This document shows positions 21,288-33,200 of a stretch of DNA of 64,000 bases, piece after piece (within the stretch, counting starts at the first letter, position 1; the number at the start of each line of letters is the position of its first letter). The DNA is from Epithemia pelagica (Eukaryota > Bacillariophyta > Bacillariophyceae > Surirellales > Surirellaceae). The DNA is taken from positions 2,294,001 through 2,358,000 of the forward strand of contig OX337237.1 of assembly GCA_946965045.2 (NCBI GenBank). The letters are read 5' to 3'. The position numbers and the translations under genes are program-made. Below the pieces are notes generated by a model. It made no database searches. It saw only the letters and a program-made list of their open reading frames with translations, and was not told where the DNA came from.

Positions 21288-22868
21288 ATGGTTTTGACTG
21301 ATCGGCAGCGAGCGGATTTGCACTCTGGCATATATGAATACTTAAAGCACCAAAAGGGGGATGCTTTTCAGGAAGCAGCGGCTGCCTTTGCCAAAGCAGA
21401 TCCAATCGCCGCAGCCTCCACGACCGGCAATGGTGGAAGCAATGGAATGAGCATAACGCCTTTGCTGGAAAAGAAATGGACGGCCATTCCACGATTACAG
21501 AAAAAAGTATTGGAACTGGAGCGACAAGCAGCTCACAATTCAAAAATTCATGCGCATCGAAGCAAATTAGGATTGGCGAGTGGTGGAGGTGGACCGACCG
21601 GCAGTGCTGGTGGATCAGGGGGCGATGGAGGCAGTGGAGGTGGAAGACGCATGCTTCCTCGCTTGCCTGCATCAAATACCCTAAGAGGACATTCTATGGG
21701 TGTTACGTGTGTCTGCGTTCATCCTGTGTATACCATGGTAGTTAGCGGATCAGAAGATGGGACGATCAAGGCAAGTTGTTGCAACTTATTTCTCTATTTG
21801 CTTGGCACCTTGCTTTCTAATTCATCTGAATTCTCTGTCATGTGACTTCTCTGTTCATGCGCTTCATTCGTGTGCTTGAATGAAATGCAGATTTGGGATC
21901 ACGAAAGTGGTGAATATGTTCGGACACTTAAGGGTCACACCAACACGGTTCACGATGTTTGTTTTACCCCATCAGGGACGCACATGGCTAGTTGTTCGGC
22001 GGATCTTTCTATTAAGTTGTGGGACTTCACCGTCCAATACAATTGTTTGCGAACATTGAGAGGTCACGATCATACTATTTCAGCCATTCGATTTTTACCT
22101 CTTCTGAATACAGAAAACCTCAAATCTGCCGAGAATACGGCCAACACCAGCACTGGCCTAACGTCGGTTGTTGCACAATCCAAACAGTTGCTGTCTGCGT
22201 CCCGTGATCAAACGGTGAAAGTTTGGGACATTGAAACAGGCTTTTGTGATTCTACTATAACCGAACACAGCGACTGGGTCCGTTGCTTGGCCACGCAGGC
22301 TTCAATGCCCACTGTCACGGATGGTGGCGAACAACCACGATGGGCTTCTGCCGGCAATGACCAAGTGATTCGGGTTTATCAGCAAGATGGAAATAACAGT
22401 TTGCCTGTGGCAACTTTGCGTGGTCATGAACATGTTATTGAAGCTTTGGCTTTTCTTTCCGAACCAACTGGTGGAAGTGGAGCAAAATCTTTTGGAACTC
22501 AAAATGGCGGTATCAACAGTAGCAAAACAAACGGAAGTTCCAGTGTCAGTGCTCGTGACTATTTGGCTTCAGGCTCAAGAGATCGGGCGGTTCGCTTATG
22601 GAGTCTGGTCGACGGAAGTTGCTTATCTGTCTTTTCGGCACATGAAAATTGGGTCCGAGCGGTTCTTCTGCATCCTTCAGGACAGTATATCATCAGTGCT
22701 GCAGATGACAAATCCATTCGGGTGTTTGACATCAAAGCGCAGCGATGCCTACGAAGTCTGGAACATGCTCATGATCATTTTGTTACATCGATTGATATAC
22801 ATCCTACGTTGCCTATTCTTGTGTCTGGAAGTGTGGACCAGACGATTAGATGTTGGCAACTGGATTGA
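21288..22868 (+). CDS. LIS1: LIS1 (PAFAH1B1) dynein regulator, LisH plus seven WD40 repeats
   Basis: Exons 21288-21770 and 21891-22868 give 486 residues. The intron (120 bp) has a GC donor (AAG|gcaagt) and an AG acceptor; this join restores the WD motif [14 protein letters not shown]. Residues 1-40 form the LisH dimerisation motif ([20 protein letters not shown]). [20 protein letters not shown] is the LIS1 coiled-coil signature. A Gly-rich spacer (residues 103-120) precedes seven WD40 repeats, the last ending [12 protein letters not shown]. In animals and fungi LIS1 binds the dynein motor ring, and NUDE and NUDC are partners. Order and spacing match LIS1 throughout, so the call is firm. Insertions occur in repeats 3 and 5. 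Confidence 0.95.
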
Positions 22869-23574
22869 TCGAATGGGAAAAATGAGGAGGACTACCATGA
22901 CTGGAAGCCCTAAAAAGCGTTTCCAGTATGTGCTCATGTGGAGTCGTCATACGTCGATGAACGATTACGAGGACAACACTCTCAGCCGCAACGTACGAAT
23001 CCCTGTTTAATTAGGATATATCTATTTGCACACTTACCTCTTTAGGTATGCCACTTAGACCCAAGGAGTACTTTTCTTCGAGAGCCGACACTCAGCGAAT
23101 GAAGACAACTAGAAACTAGAGCCTTCGTGGCTCTTATAAAGTGCTCATCTACTGTTCATTGGCAATAGCTTGAACTCTTTGTCGAGCCGCTCGTGTGTCG
23201 AAGTCTGGCAGAATAAATCTAGGTAGAGTACATCAAAACTGGTCGAGAGCTCCTCCATTGTCTAAGACCAGTTTCGGATAGACCCTGACAGAAAAAGAAC
23301 TTGATCTAGCCATTACAAGTACAGGTTCTCAGTATATAAAGTAATTCCTCTCGTATTCATCCAAATAGCCCGAAAGAGACCGAAGTGGTTGATACCATAG
23401 ATGCATGAACGCTATCTTCATTTCGTATGAAATCACTAGCCTCTTTACAGGGTGTTGTATCATGAAGTTGAAGTTCACTTGATTCTCTCGAAGGCGGATA
23501 AAACCGTTTATGAATGGAAGAGAACCTAGAATGACGCATGGCGCCAAGTCCAGAGCAAGAGGGGAATGGGGCCA
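22869..23574. other. Convergent 3' region between LIS1 and the patatin gene
   Basis: No gene seen. Reading frames running past the LIS1 stop are shadows. The region presumably holds both 3' untranslated regions. Confidence 0.5.
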
Positions 23575-24501
23575 TTAATTCAAGACACCATCATCATTCA
23601 TCAGTTGGCTGAGTTCCGATTGAGGAAGTTGCCAATTGTTGGATTTTTCGCGTTCAACCCAAGCTTCGGCATCTCTTAAACCATTCTCATAAAACTGCAG
23701 ATATGTGGAGAATCCTGATGATTGTGGCTGCGTGGCGACTTGGAACAACGTTTTCATTTGTTCCTCGACTTTTCCAGAGCTCATCGCGGGGCTGATACAA
23801 TCACGATCCGACACGGCCGTCAGTCCAATCACGTCTTGAGGGAAACACGAGATGCAAATCGTGCGATCAAGCTCAAGTTGTTCACGGTTTCCGATCTGAT
23901 CCGTTTCGGTCCGATGGCTTTCATCGGAAACTTCTGCCTGAGCAAAGTCAGGACATCCAAACCGTTCGCGTGGAACAGTGAAGAATCCATCCACCACCAA
24001 TCGAGGAATGTCCTTTCTCGTATCAATGCCAAAAGGGGAGGGAATAGAGAAAAATGGAAAGCTCGACGAGTGACAGACAGCTTCTGTCAAATCACCCGCG
24101 CTCTCAAAGGAAGTTTGCAAAACGGGTCCAAATCGAGGCAGCAGTTCTTGATAGGCAATGCCGACCAGACCTGTTCGCTTTTGTAGCCGATCGAAATGGA
24201 TATCTTGAATGCGTTCATTCATTTGTCCCCTCAATCCCTGTACGAGACCACTGCTACCACTGCCACCACCGCTCTTTTGGCTGCCATTCCCATAACAGTC
24301 AGTCGAAAGTTCTGCCGTGGCTTTTAGCATATCGTGAGAATCCAAACCGCAAGCATGGCATGCAACGGCAATGGCACCAGCGGAAGCACCCGCCAATGCC
24401 GTAGAATCTGTGAGGACATTGTGATGCGCAAGACCATCAAGGACACCCAAATGATAGGGAAACAACAATCCACCCGGTGACAGAGACAAACCTAGCTTCA
24501 T
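23575..24501 (-). CDS. Patatin-like phospholipase (PNPLA family)
   Basis: 308 residues from the ATG at 24501 (MKLGLSLSPGG). In-frame ATGs at 24522 and 24561 would add 7 or 20 residues; I chose the one adjoining the conserved strand. An oxyanion-loop-like SPGGLL (residues 8-13) is followed by the nucleophile elbow GASAG (Ser40). The catalytic dyad Asp is in VVDGFF (Asp171), where DG[GA] is usual, so the third position is Phe here. These residues fit a Ser-Asp dyad acyl hydrolase acting on membrane or storage lipids. There is no clear signal peptide from the chosen start. The C-terminus is charged and helical. It lies divergent to the first GT32 gene. Confidence 0.8.
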   Translation of the reverse strand: MKLGLSLSPGGLLFPYHLGVLDGLAHHNVLTDSTALAGASAGAIAVACHACGLDSHDMLKATAELSTDCYGNGSQKSGGGSGSSGLVQGLRGQMNERIQDIHFDRLQKRTGLVGIAYQELLPRFGPVLQTSFESAGDLTEAVCHSSSFPFFSIPSPFGIDTRKDIPRLVVDGFFTVPRERFGCPDFAQAEVSDESHRTETDQIGNREQLELDRTICISCFPQDVIGLTAVSDRDCISPAMSSGKVEEQMKTLFQVATQPQSSGFSTYLQFYENGLRDAEAWVEREKSNNWQLPQSELSQLMNDDGVLN

Positions 24502-25058
24502 CGTGAAGCGAAATAAATACATTGCAGTAAAAAATTGCGGAGGGAGAAACTGACACGTCATTGAGTCACACTTCAAAGTTTAGTCGCTGATATTCGTTCT
24601 GGTCGCTACTAGTGTAGAGTACAAGTGGCATTCGGCCTGCGCGACAGAAATAGGTCCGTTAAGTTCAATCAATAAAAAATAAAATAGCCTCTCTTCTGAC
24701 TGGCCTGCTCCTACAATACACCTACAACCTACAACCCTCCACTCTCAAAAACTGCTCTTTTTTGTCTCTGCCACCTTCAAAAAAAGGTACGCAGAACAAA
24801 GACATCATTTTTCGCTTTTGACTTTTGACGCACCAAATAGAAATTATCCAATTGCAAACTGGCACGCATACCCAGCTGAAGTTTTCGATGCTTTCTGAAA
24901 CAGACGCATGCCCAGCAAGCGTCCCCTGCGTGAATGACGGTTGGTCGGGCCACAGATACAGATGTCACAGACCACAAACATAGTCTTGTTCTCACATTTT
25001 GTGTATACGGAATCATCATTGCAGGAAGCACAACAAGAATACCCGTCCCATTTGAAAT
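24502..25058. promoter_or_regulatory. Divergent intergenic between patatin and GT32 genes
   Basis: 557 bp between opposed start codons, with no convincing ORF. The last 25 bases before the GT32 ATG (atttgaaatATGAAGCG) are repeated upstream of the second GT32 copy, marking the left edge of that duplication. Confidence 0.4.
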
Positions 25059-26156
25059 ATGAAGCGACAGTATATCCTTCTAATCGCTTCGATCGTCTTT
25101 TCGATTTCAAGCTTGTTGCTGTCAATACAGAGCACTTCGATACCACGAAACCAATACCTCACAACCTTTGCATCCTCGAACCTCCTAGAGACGGGAGTTT
25201 ATCCCATTTCAAGCCACGATTCCTATGTTCCACTGGACACATTGGCAGATACTTATGTGGAAACAAAATGTCCTAGCGGTCTAGTGCTGATCGATGACAG
25301 GAGAAAAATAAATTCCACCGGGATTACGCAAGCTCTCACGCCGAGAAAAATCCCAAGAATTATCCACATGACATCCAAAAGTCGATGTGTCGTTCCGGCG
25401 CTTGCAAAAGTGATAAACACATGGAAGCAGTATCCTGATCACCAATTTTATTTTCACAATGATGCTGCCCTGCATCGTCTCATTTTCGAGAAACAGTGGT
25501 CGGAGTTCCCACAAATTCGTTTGGCAATGGAGTGTTCCAATTCAATGGTAGAACAAGCTGATCTGTGGCGAGCGCTCGTCATTTGGGAATATGGTGGTAT
25601 ATACACCGATATTGATAACCTGCCTAAGGGCTTTAACGCCACCACGACCTTGCAGGCTAGTGATGAGGCGTACTTCGAAGTGGAACGAGGAGGTTGGCTG
25701 AGTCAGTACTTTTTCGCAGCGGAACCCAAACACCCTCTCATGTACTTGTTGGTGATGCAAATCTGGCAACGTATTTTTGGTTTGCCGGACATTGCTGATC
25801 AGTATGCTCCTTACCTAACAGGACCTGGAGCTCTCAAGATTGCCATGAAACACTTTATGCAGACGCATACTATGCAAGTTGGGAAGGGTATCCATCCACA
25901 TGAAGTTTTTGAAAAAGTACGGGATGGACACTATGTTGGTTTGGCCAATAAAAGTGTAACGGTTGCTCCAAAGGCGTCTGCTGTCTCTCGAAGCGTATTG
26001 AGACGAAAAGGCCTGCTCTACGAGGCAATGAATATGACTCATTTTCACTCGACGGAGAGGAAATCGTCCAATGTCTCTTGTCTTAATCATCTTCTCATGA
26101 ATTTCCTTTCTCAAAGGAACGAATATGAATTCAAAGTTGCACAATCCGTTGACTAA
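25059..26156 (+). CDS. GT32-type glycosyltransferase (DXD, type II membrane protein), intact copy
   Basis: 365 residues, single exon. Residues 4-24 are a signal anchor (YILLIASIVFSISSLLLSI), implying a Golgi lumenal enzyme. The core begins PRKIPRIIHMTSKSRC (residue 95), then NTWKQYPDHQFYFHNDAALH, EQADLWRALVIWEYGGIYTDIDN with the DXD metal/nucleotide-sugar motif at Asp184 and Asp186, and a C-terminal MTHFHSTERKSS. This is the Gly_transf_sug/OCH1-like pattern; such enzymes move mannose or related sugars onto glycans. Donor and acceptor cannot be told. Several N-x-S/T sequons are present. A second, frameshifted copy lies 380 bp downstream. Confidence 0.85.
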   Translation: MKRQYILLIASIVFSISSLLLSIQSTSIPRNQYLTTFASSNLLETGVYPISSHDSYVPLDTLADTYVETKCPSGLVLIDDRRKINSTGITQALTPRKIPRIIHMTSKSRCVVPALAKVINTWKQYPDHQFYFHNDAALHRLIFEKQWSEFPQIRLAMECSNSMVEQADLWRALVIWEYGGIYTDIDNLPKGFNATTTLQASDEAYFEVERGGWLSQYFFAAEPKHPLMYLLVMQIWQRIFGLPDIADQYAPYLTGPGALKIAMKHFMQTHTMQVGKGIHPHEVFEKVRDGHYVGLANKSVTVAPKASAVSRSVLRRKGLLYEAMNMTHFHSTERKSSNVSCLNHLLMNFLSQRNEYEFKVAQSVD

Positions 26157-26534
26157 AACAAACAAGTTCTTTCTATGCATATGAAAGATAAAATGTAGTC
26201 CTGCCAGATACAAGTTTAGTTTAACTGCAGCTTGTTGCTATTAGAAGTTGCGTCCTTATCCATCAAGGTTGGGGAGGATTTGTTGGTACTCCAGTCGGAG
26301 GAAAAGTGGGGTTTTATGCCCAGGTGCTGGCATTCAGGTGGGAGTGGGATATGGAAAACTCGCAATACTTGTTTTGTAACTTGCTTGGGATTGGTGATTG
26401 GGCAAGAGACAAGTTTGTTCTTGGTTGGGACTTGGGACCCTGCGAGTGAGTGTACGAGTACGAGTGATCGTACGAGTATCTAATATTACTCGTATCTTTT
26501 CTCTTTGTAACGATTGACGCTTTCCATTTGAAAT

Positions 26535-27598
26535 ATGAAGCGGCAGTATCTCCTTCTAATCGCTTTGATCGTCTTTTCGATTTCAAGCTTGTTGCTCTCA
26601 TTGCAGAGCACTTCGTTGATACCAAACCAATACCTCACAACCGTTGCATCCTCGAACCTACTGGAGACGGGAGTTTATCCCATTTCAAGCCATGATTCCT
26701 ATGTTCCACTGGACAAATTGGTAGACACGTATAGGGAAATAAAATGCCCTGACGGTCTAGTATTGATCGATGACAGGAGAAAAATAAATTCCACCTCCAT
26801 TACGCAAAATCTCACGCCGAGAAAAATCCCAAGAGTTATCCACATGACATCCAAAAGTCGATGTGTCGTTCCGGAGCTTGCAAAAGTGATAAACACATGG
26901 AAGCAGTATCCTGATCACCAATTTTATTTTCACAATGATGCTGCCCTGCATCGTCTCATTTTCGAGAAACAGTGGTCGGAGTTCCCACAAATTCGTTTGG
27001 CAATGGAGTGTTCCAATTCAATGGTAGAACAAGCTGATCTGTGGCGAGCGCTCGTCATTTGGGAATATGGTGGCATTTACACCGATATGATAACCTGCCA
27101 AATGGCTTTAACGCCACCACGACCTTGCAGGCTAGTGATGAGGCGTACTTCGAAGTGGAACGAGGAGGTTGGCTAAGTCAGTACTTTTTCGCAGCGGAAC
27201 CCAAACACCCTCTCATGTACTTGTTGGTGATGCAAATCTGGCAACGTATTTTTGGTTTGCCGGACATTGCTGATCAGTATGCTCCTTACCTAACAGGACC
27301 TGGAGCTCTCAAGATTGCCATGAAACACTTCATGCAAACGCACAAAGCGCCAGTGCATAAAGCTATATATAAAAGTTTTGAAAAAGTACGGGATGGACAC
27401 TATGTTGGTTTGGCCAATAAAAGTGTAACGGTTGCTCCAAAGGCGTCTGCTGTCTATCGAAACGTAGTGAGACGAAAAGACCTACTCTACGAGGCAATGA
27501 ATATGACTCATTTTCACTCGACGGAGAGGAAATCGTCCGATGTCTCTTGTCTTAATCATCTTCTCATGAATTTCCTGTCTCAAAGAGAATTAGTATGA
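26535..27598 (+). pseudogene. Second GT32-type copy, frameshifted within the DXD motif
   Basis: Begins MKRQYLLLIALIVFSISS, parallel to the copy at 25059, and follows it to WEYGGIYTD. There gatattgataac of copy 1 reads gatatgataac (about 27085-27093), so one T is missing and the frame is lost exactly between the two aspartates of the DXD motif. The remainder is open in the other frame (27080-27598) to ...FLSQRELV. The first 35 residues and last 70 differ from copy 1 at many sites, while the middle 500 bp is almost identical. It is a pseudogene if the base is truly missing; otherwise it would be an intact paralogue of about 354 residues. Confidence 0.8.
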
Positions 27599-27731
27599 AA
27601 ACAAAAGGGGACGTTTCGTGAACTGAAACGAAAAGTTGTCTCTAATCAAATGAAACAGCACCATATTCCGTACACAAGTTTAGTTTAACACAATGTCATT
27701 ATTAGACTTGTCATGATTACACTTGGTATCC

Positions 27732-29482
27732 TCATCCCATCCAGCCAGTGGTTCGGAAATTTTCTCCTGCAAAGACAGTATTTTCGGCACCCAATTCTTC
27801 TTCAATACGAAGGAGTTGATTGTATTTGGCCAAACGTTCAGATCGGCAGGGGGCGCCTGTTTTGATTTGTCCGGTGCACAATCCTACTGCCAGGTCGGCA
27901 ATGTAGGTGTCTTCCGTTTCTCCCGATCGATGAGAGGTCATGACACCCCATCCTGCTTGTTTGGCTTTCTTGACGGCATTGATAGATTCTGTGACCGATC
28001 CAATTTGATTCACTTTCAACAACAAGCATGTGCAGGCCTTTTCGTCAATGGCGCGTCCAATCTTTTCAATGTTCGTGACGGTCAAATCATCTCCCACCAC
28101 TTGAAATTGTTCACCGTTCTTGGTCGTAAAAGCACTCCAATTTTCCCAATCATCTTCATCGAAGGGATCTTCAATGGTCACAATGGGGAAATCTGCCGCA
28201 AGGGATTGATACAGATTACCCAGTTCCTCTCCTGTAATAATGTTGCCATCGTACTTGAAATCCAAATCATAGGCATCTTGTCCCTTGACTTTGAATTCCG
28301 ATGCCGCCACATCCAGGCCAATAGTGCATTTTCCGGTATATCCGGATTTTTCTAAAGCCTCCATAATCAATTCACACCCCTCTCGGTTGTCGCAGGGAGG
28401 AGCAAAGCCTCCTTCATCTCCAATCAACGTGGCATCCCCTCCAAATTTAGCCTTGATGATTTTACCCAACGTATGATACACTTCACAACCAACTATCATC
28501 GAAACAAAAAGTTATCAAACAACAAGAGATAGCAGAACGCAACATACGTCGTATCAATGAGACTCGCATGCAAAGCTCCCGTCAGCCAACCACGAATTTG
28601 CCAATAAAATGGCTACAGCTTCAAGGAGCACTCCTTTTGAATACTCGCATAGAAACAACACCCACTCCAGGTACTTACTCTGCATGGCTTCGGCAAAACT
28701 CTTGGCACCAGTAGGAATGACAAAATATTCTTGAAAGGCCAACTTGTTTCCAGCATGCGATCCTCCATTGATCACGTTAAAACAGGGAATAGGCATGGTG
28801 AAAGTACCAAGGTCATTGCCGGCCAAATTAGCAAAATGCTTATAGAGTGGTACTTGATTGGCAGCAGCTCCTGCCTTCGCCACGGCCAAGGAGACACCCA
28901 AAATGGCGTTGGCGCCAAGGTTTGCCTTGTTGGGAGTCCCATCTAGGGCAATCATGGCATTGTCCACACTGGTCTGATCAGTAGGATCCATCCCCTTGAC
29001 AGCTGGACCAAGGACGTCCTTGACATTGGCAATGGCTTGCAAGACCCCCTTGCCGCCATAGCGATCCTTGTCGCCATCCCGCAATTCGACAGCTTCATAG
29101 GCACCCGTACTGGCTCCACTGGGAACGGACGCTCGAAATAATCCATCCTCTGTTTCCACTTCCACCTCGACGGTTGGGTTTCCACGTGAATCCAAAATCT
29201 CCCGAGCAAAGACGTCCTTAATGGTGGACGCACTCATTCGAGTGGTTCCCGATGTGGAAGGGTTGGAGGATTGGGCCATTGGAACAAAGGCCTCGACTGG
29301 TATTGACAATTTGGAAGAAGACAACGGGGCAAGCATTGCATATGTGTGAGAGGCGTATATGACAACGGCGCAGTAAACTGAAGTTTTCTCTTCCTCTTGT
29401 CGACATGGTCACAAATTGGAAAGTGTCGAACCGCCACCTTACCGGCAGAGAGCAGAACAAGGACAGCCGACGCAAACTTCAT
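27732..29482 (-). CDS. ENO: Enolase with N-terminal signal peptide
   Basis: Three exons: 29482-29443, 29377-28679, 28492-27732 (introns 65 and 186 bp, both phase 1 with GTAAG donors), 499 residues. Enolase converts 2-phosphoglycerate to phosphoenolpyruvate. Visible: SGASTG loop, [20 protein letters not shown], metal ligands in [17 protein letters not shown] and DDLTVTN, catalytic Lys in [10 protein letters not shown], and SHRSGET. The 40-nt first exon plus the start of exon 2 encode a hydrophobic leader (residues 4-27), followed by EAFVP (42-46), which resembles the diatom plastid cleavage motif though it lies some 15 residues past the hydrophobic core. The cytosolic-type start MSASTIKDV comes later. 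Plastid or other complex-organelle location is inferred. Confidence 0.93.
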
Positions 29483-30297
29483 AAGAATAGTAGAAACGTG
29501 ATAAATTTTCGAAGAGGGGAAGTAGTATGACGTGATGCAACAAGATGAAAGCAGAGCCGTGATCTTTTTATGGAGAGGTCAGAAATGCGACGACAAAGAT
29601 TTCTGATGGACGGGAGTCGAAAAGATACTCTTCTCTCTTGGCCTGGGTCGGTCCATCCATATTACGCCCTATCACACCATATATCTATCAGAGGGATTGT
29701 CTCCTACCCTTTTGCTTGGAAACGGGTGATTCTTCTTGAAGCGCGACTAACAATAGCTTAGGAGTACCTTTCTGTGATTGGAATCTCTTGTCGAAGGTCG
29801 ACGGACACGCAGATTCGAATGGATTAGTGTGTCCTCCGCTCGATGTAGCAACGGCTTCAAACTTCCACGTGTGGGTGTAGCTTTGTCACGCTCCACAGAC
29901 AAAGTGACACAGCCAACAAACGCGAAGCCAAGACAACTTCAACCCAACCATCATCCACCTCGTCGTGCGGACGAAAGGGTTCCCCGTGGATCTTTTACCG
30001 CATCCAATTAGGTACGCTTTCTTTCGTCCCCGTCTTTTTTTGGGTGGTTGATGTGTGTCACCCACTAACCATAGCGCAAGCAAACGAAGGTTACGACTTA
30101 CGACAGCTCTTGTTCAACGTTCGAACTCGTTGCTCACCTCGTCGTACAAGAGCGAAAACTTCTTTCGGTGGTTCGGTTGGTGGAGCGGAGGTCAACCGTC
30201 AACAAGCATCAAGTACTCTTCTTTCTTCCTTGGTTCGATTGAGAAACTTCGATCTCTGCCGACCACAACACGATAAGCAACAACAACGACAAGCACG
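29483..30297. promoter_or_regulatory. Divergent promoter region between enolase and TIC110
   Basis: 815 bp separate the two start codons. No ORF of its own. CAAC-rich sequence (for example caacaacaacgacaagcac) just before the TIC110 ATG is likely a 5' leader. No TATA box was identified. Confidence 0.4.
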
Positions 30298-33200
30298 ATG
30301 ATGAATTCGTTGGCAACCTTTTTTCTTTCAATACTATTTTGTGCGTGTAGCACCATCACGACACTTGATGCCTTTTCCGTGGCACCGACCTTTGTGGCGA
30401 AGAATCCTTCCTTGCGGTCGTCTTCCTTTGTCAAGAGAAAACGATCTTCCATCTCCGCAGCATCTTCCTTCATGTACGATAATTCTCCTACTTCGATACA
30501 ACGGAGATCTTCCGATTGTCGCAATGGAATGACCATGTTGGTGGAATCAAGTGGTGGTATGGAAGAATTGACGGAGTTGACGGAAGCGGCCGATCAGCAA
30601 CAGCCCTTTCTGGCCAAACGAGTCCGCAAATCTCCGGCCTTGTTCAAACTGGCTGGAATTGCTTCCATTCCCATTTCAGCCGTCTTGGGATTCGGCTTGG
30701 TCCCTTCTCGTCGTATTGTCGCGCATGGAGTCGGCGCGGTCTTGACAGGGATTGCCGGTGCGGTGGGCAAATCACGCTTGGATGCCATGACGGAAGCCAA
30801 CGCCAAACCAGCCTTGGCACAAGCCTTGATCGATTCCGGATTGGAGAATATCGATGCGGCGCAAGATGCGGTCCAAAAAGTCCAGGAAAGTTTTGGTATC
30901 GCGGATGAAGACTTTGAAGATTTGTGTGTTACCATTTACTCTGTCTACTTGCTCGGTATGGTTAAGTATCAACCCATGGCGAAAACCAGTGAAATCAAGG
31001 AATTGCAGTCGTTAAAGGCAGCCCTTTCCTTGGACAATTTGCAAGTGGGTGAAGCGCATCACCGTGCGGCACAGGAATGGTACCGACAAACTTGTTTGTT
31101 TACACCCGAAGAAGAGTTGGAAGACCCAGGTCATCCCGATCGAGTTGCCATGGACAAGTTCTTGTTTCTTTCGGAACGAGCCTTATCGGAAGAAACACCT
31201 CAAGCCTTTGTTTTTGAAATGACTCGGTTGGCCAAGGCCATGAACTTGTCCTACACGCAAGCTCTGGAACGTGTGGCCGAAACGGCTGAACCCTTTTATC
31301 AACGTGCCTTGAAATCGACACGATCCAAGTTGGGGACGAACCAAGTTAGCTCCAGCATGTTGGAACGAGCCCGCAATACGTTAGGTATTTCCGAAAGCAC
31401 TGCCGCGGACTTGCACGTTGCTAGCTTTAACGAACATGTACGAGAATTGTTGGGTGTCCAAGCTGTTTTGGAAGCGTCAGCCGAAGAAGACGAAGAGGAC
31501 GAACGCGCCACCCCCGAACAGGACTTAGACAAGCTTGTCTTTCCCGAAGGGGCCATGGAGCAGGTACGTGTGGAACAAGTGCACAAAATGCGAAAACGGA
31601 ACATTGCATTGTCTTACCTGTTTTGCTGACGTATCCGTATTTGTTGGTGTAGTTGGAACAATTGCGAGAAATTTTGGGTCTGACGGAGGTTGATGCGAAT
31701 TACGAGATTTCCCTCGAGGCAACACCCTTGTTCCAGTCAACGGCCTTGGCAGCCATGGAGCGCGTTTTGGATGGAAAATCATCACCAGACGAAGCATGGA
31801 AGGTGATGGAAGAACGTCGGACAGAGCTTTTGCTCAATGACGAGTCGAGTCGAAAACTCATGAAATCCATGGTCATGCAAGCCTTGGGAGGTCCCTTGGA
31901 ACGAACCAACAAATTTGCCAAAGTCAACAATGAAGCCGCCACCTACGACAATTTGTTGGAGGCTCTTGAGGCCAAGGAAGCGCTCATTGCCATTTTGACG
32001 AAATCAGGATGGGATGAATTTGAAGGTGGATCAGCATTTGATGAAACCTTTTGCAATCCATGGGACAAACAGTCGGCCAATGGCTTCTTGTTGTCCGATG
32101 AACGCATCAAGCTCTACCGCATATTTTTGACAAGATCCATTCGAAAATCCGACTCGCCCGATGGAATCTTGTCCGATGAAGCCTTTGATAAGATTCGACA
32201 AGTTCAGGGACTGCTGGGCATCACCGATATGCAAGCCGAAATTGAAGCGCGAGGAGCCTTTGGACCGAATTTGAAAAAGGTTTTGGATACGGCGACAAGC
32301 GAAATCGTCGAAGACTTTACCAAGGATTTGTACAAGAACATGAAACAACGGGTTCAAGATGTTATGACGAATTATCGATTGACAGATGACTTTCTGCGAG
32401 AAATCGGTGCCTCGTTTTACGCAAAGGCCGTGGCGTTGGTTTCGGAAAGTGCTCCGGGAGGAATTCCCACCAAGGAGAACTCGGACGCATTGGAAGCCCT
32501 GCAAGACATCTACAAGATGGCGAAGGAAGAAACGTATGCTTCTCACATGGAGTATTTCGGCAGTGTGTACAAAAAGTCTGTCTTGGAGGCCATGGGTACC
32601 ACTGGTGTCATTCGACCAGAATTTCGGGCTCCCTTGGATGACTTGCAATCCCGATTGGGTGTTTCGGAACAAGATTCGAAAGCACTATTCACGGAAGCTG
32701 TGGAAGAGAAGGTAGTTCCCATGCTTAAATGGGTAGGCAGTGAAATGGAACGCACCATGCTTACCCAAAAGCAATTGGCGCAGCGTCGTAACAAGGATAT
32801 GGGAGAAGACGTCTTCCAAACTGGAAAGGGTGCCGATGGTGTGCTGGGATTGGGAGCGGAGGTGAATATCATGAGTGACATTATGGAGGTCGTGGACTTT
32901 TACCGTGAGAATGAAGTGGCTTATGCGGATCCCAGCGATGAAGAGGGCAAAAAGATGATTTATCCCGTAACCGCCTTGGGTGCAGGTGCCATTGACCAAG
33001 AATTGGCGGAGCTCTTGTACAGACAATTCATTGTTGGTGGATTCACAACACAAGGCGAAAAGGGAATTCGCTACGAAGAAGCGAGAGATACGTTTGCTGG
33101 TATTTTGGGATTGGAAGACTTCAAAATTGAAGAAATCAAAAACAACATTGCGTCAACCGTGTACGACAACCTGGTGACAAACTCTCTCAAGACCAAGGGA

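Larger units (their letters stand above)
25030..27705 (+). repeat. Tandem duplication of the GT32 locus
   Basis: Two head-to-tail units of about 1.2 kb (approximately 25040-26235 and 26520-27690), from the ccatttgaaatATG leader to a shared acaagtttagtttaac 3' motif (26210 and 27676). They are separated by about 285 bp of unique sequence. Boundaries are approximate. Confidence 0.75.

Noticed and set aside
22387-23010. 207-codon plus ORF across the LIS1 3' end
   Set aside because: Out-of-frame shadow of the WD40 repeats extending into the 3' region.
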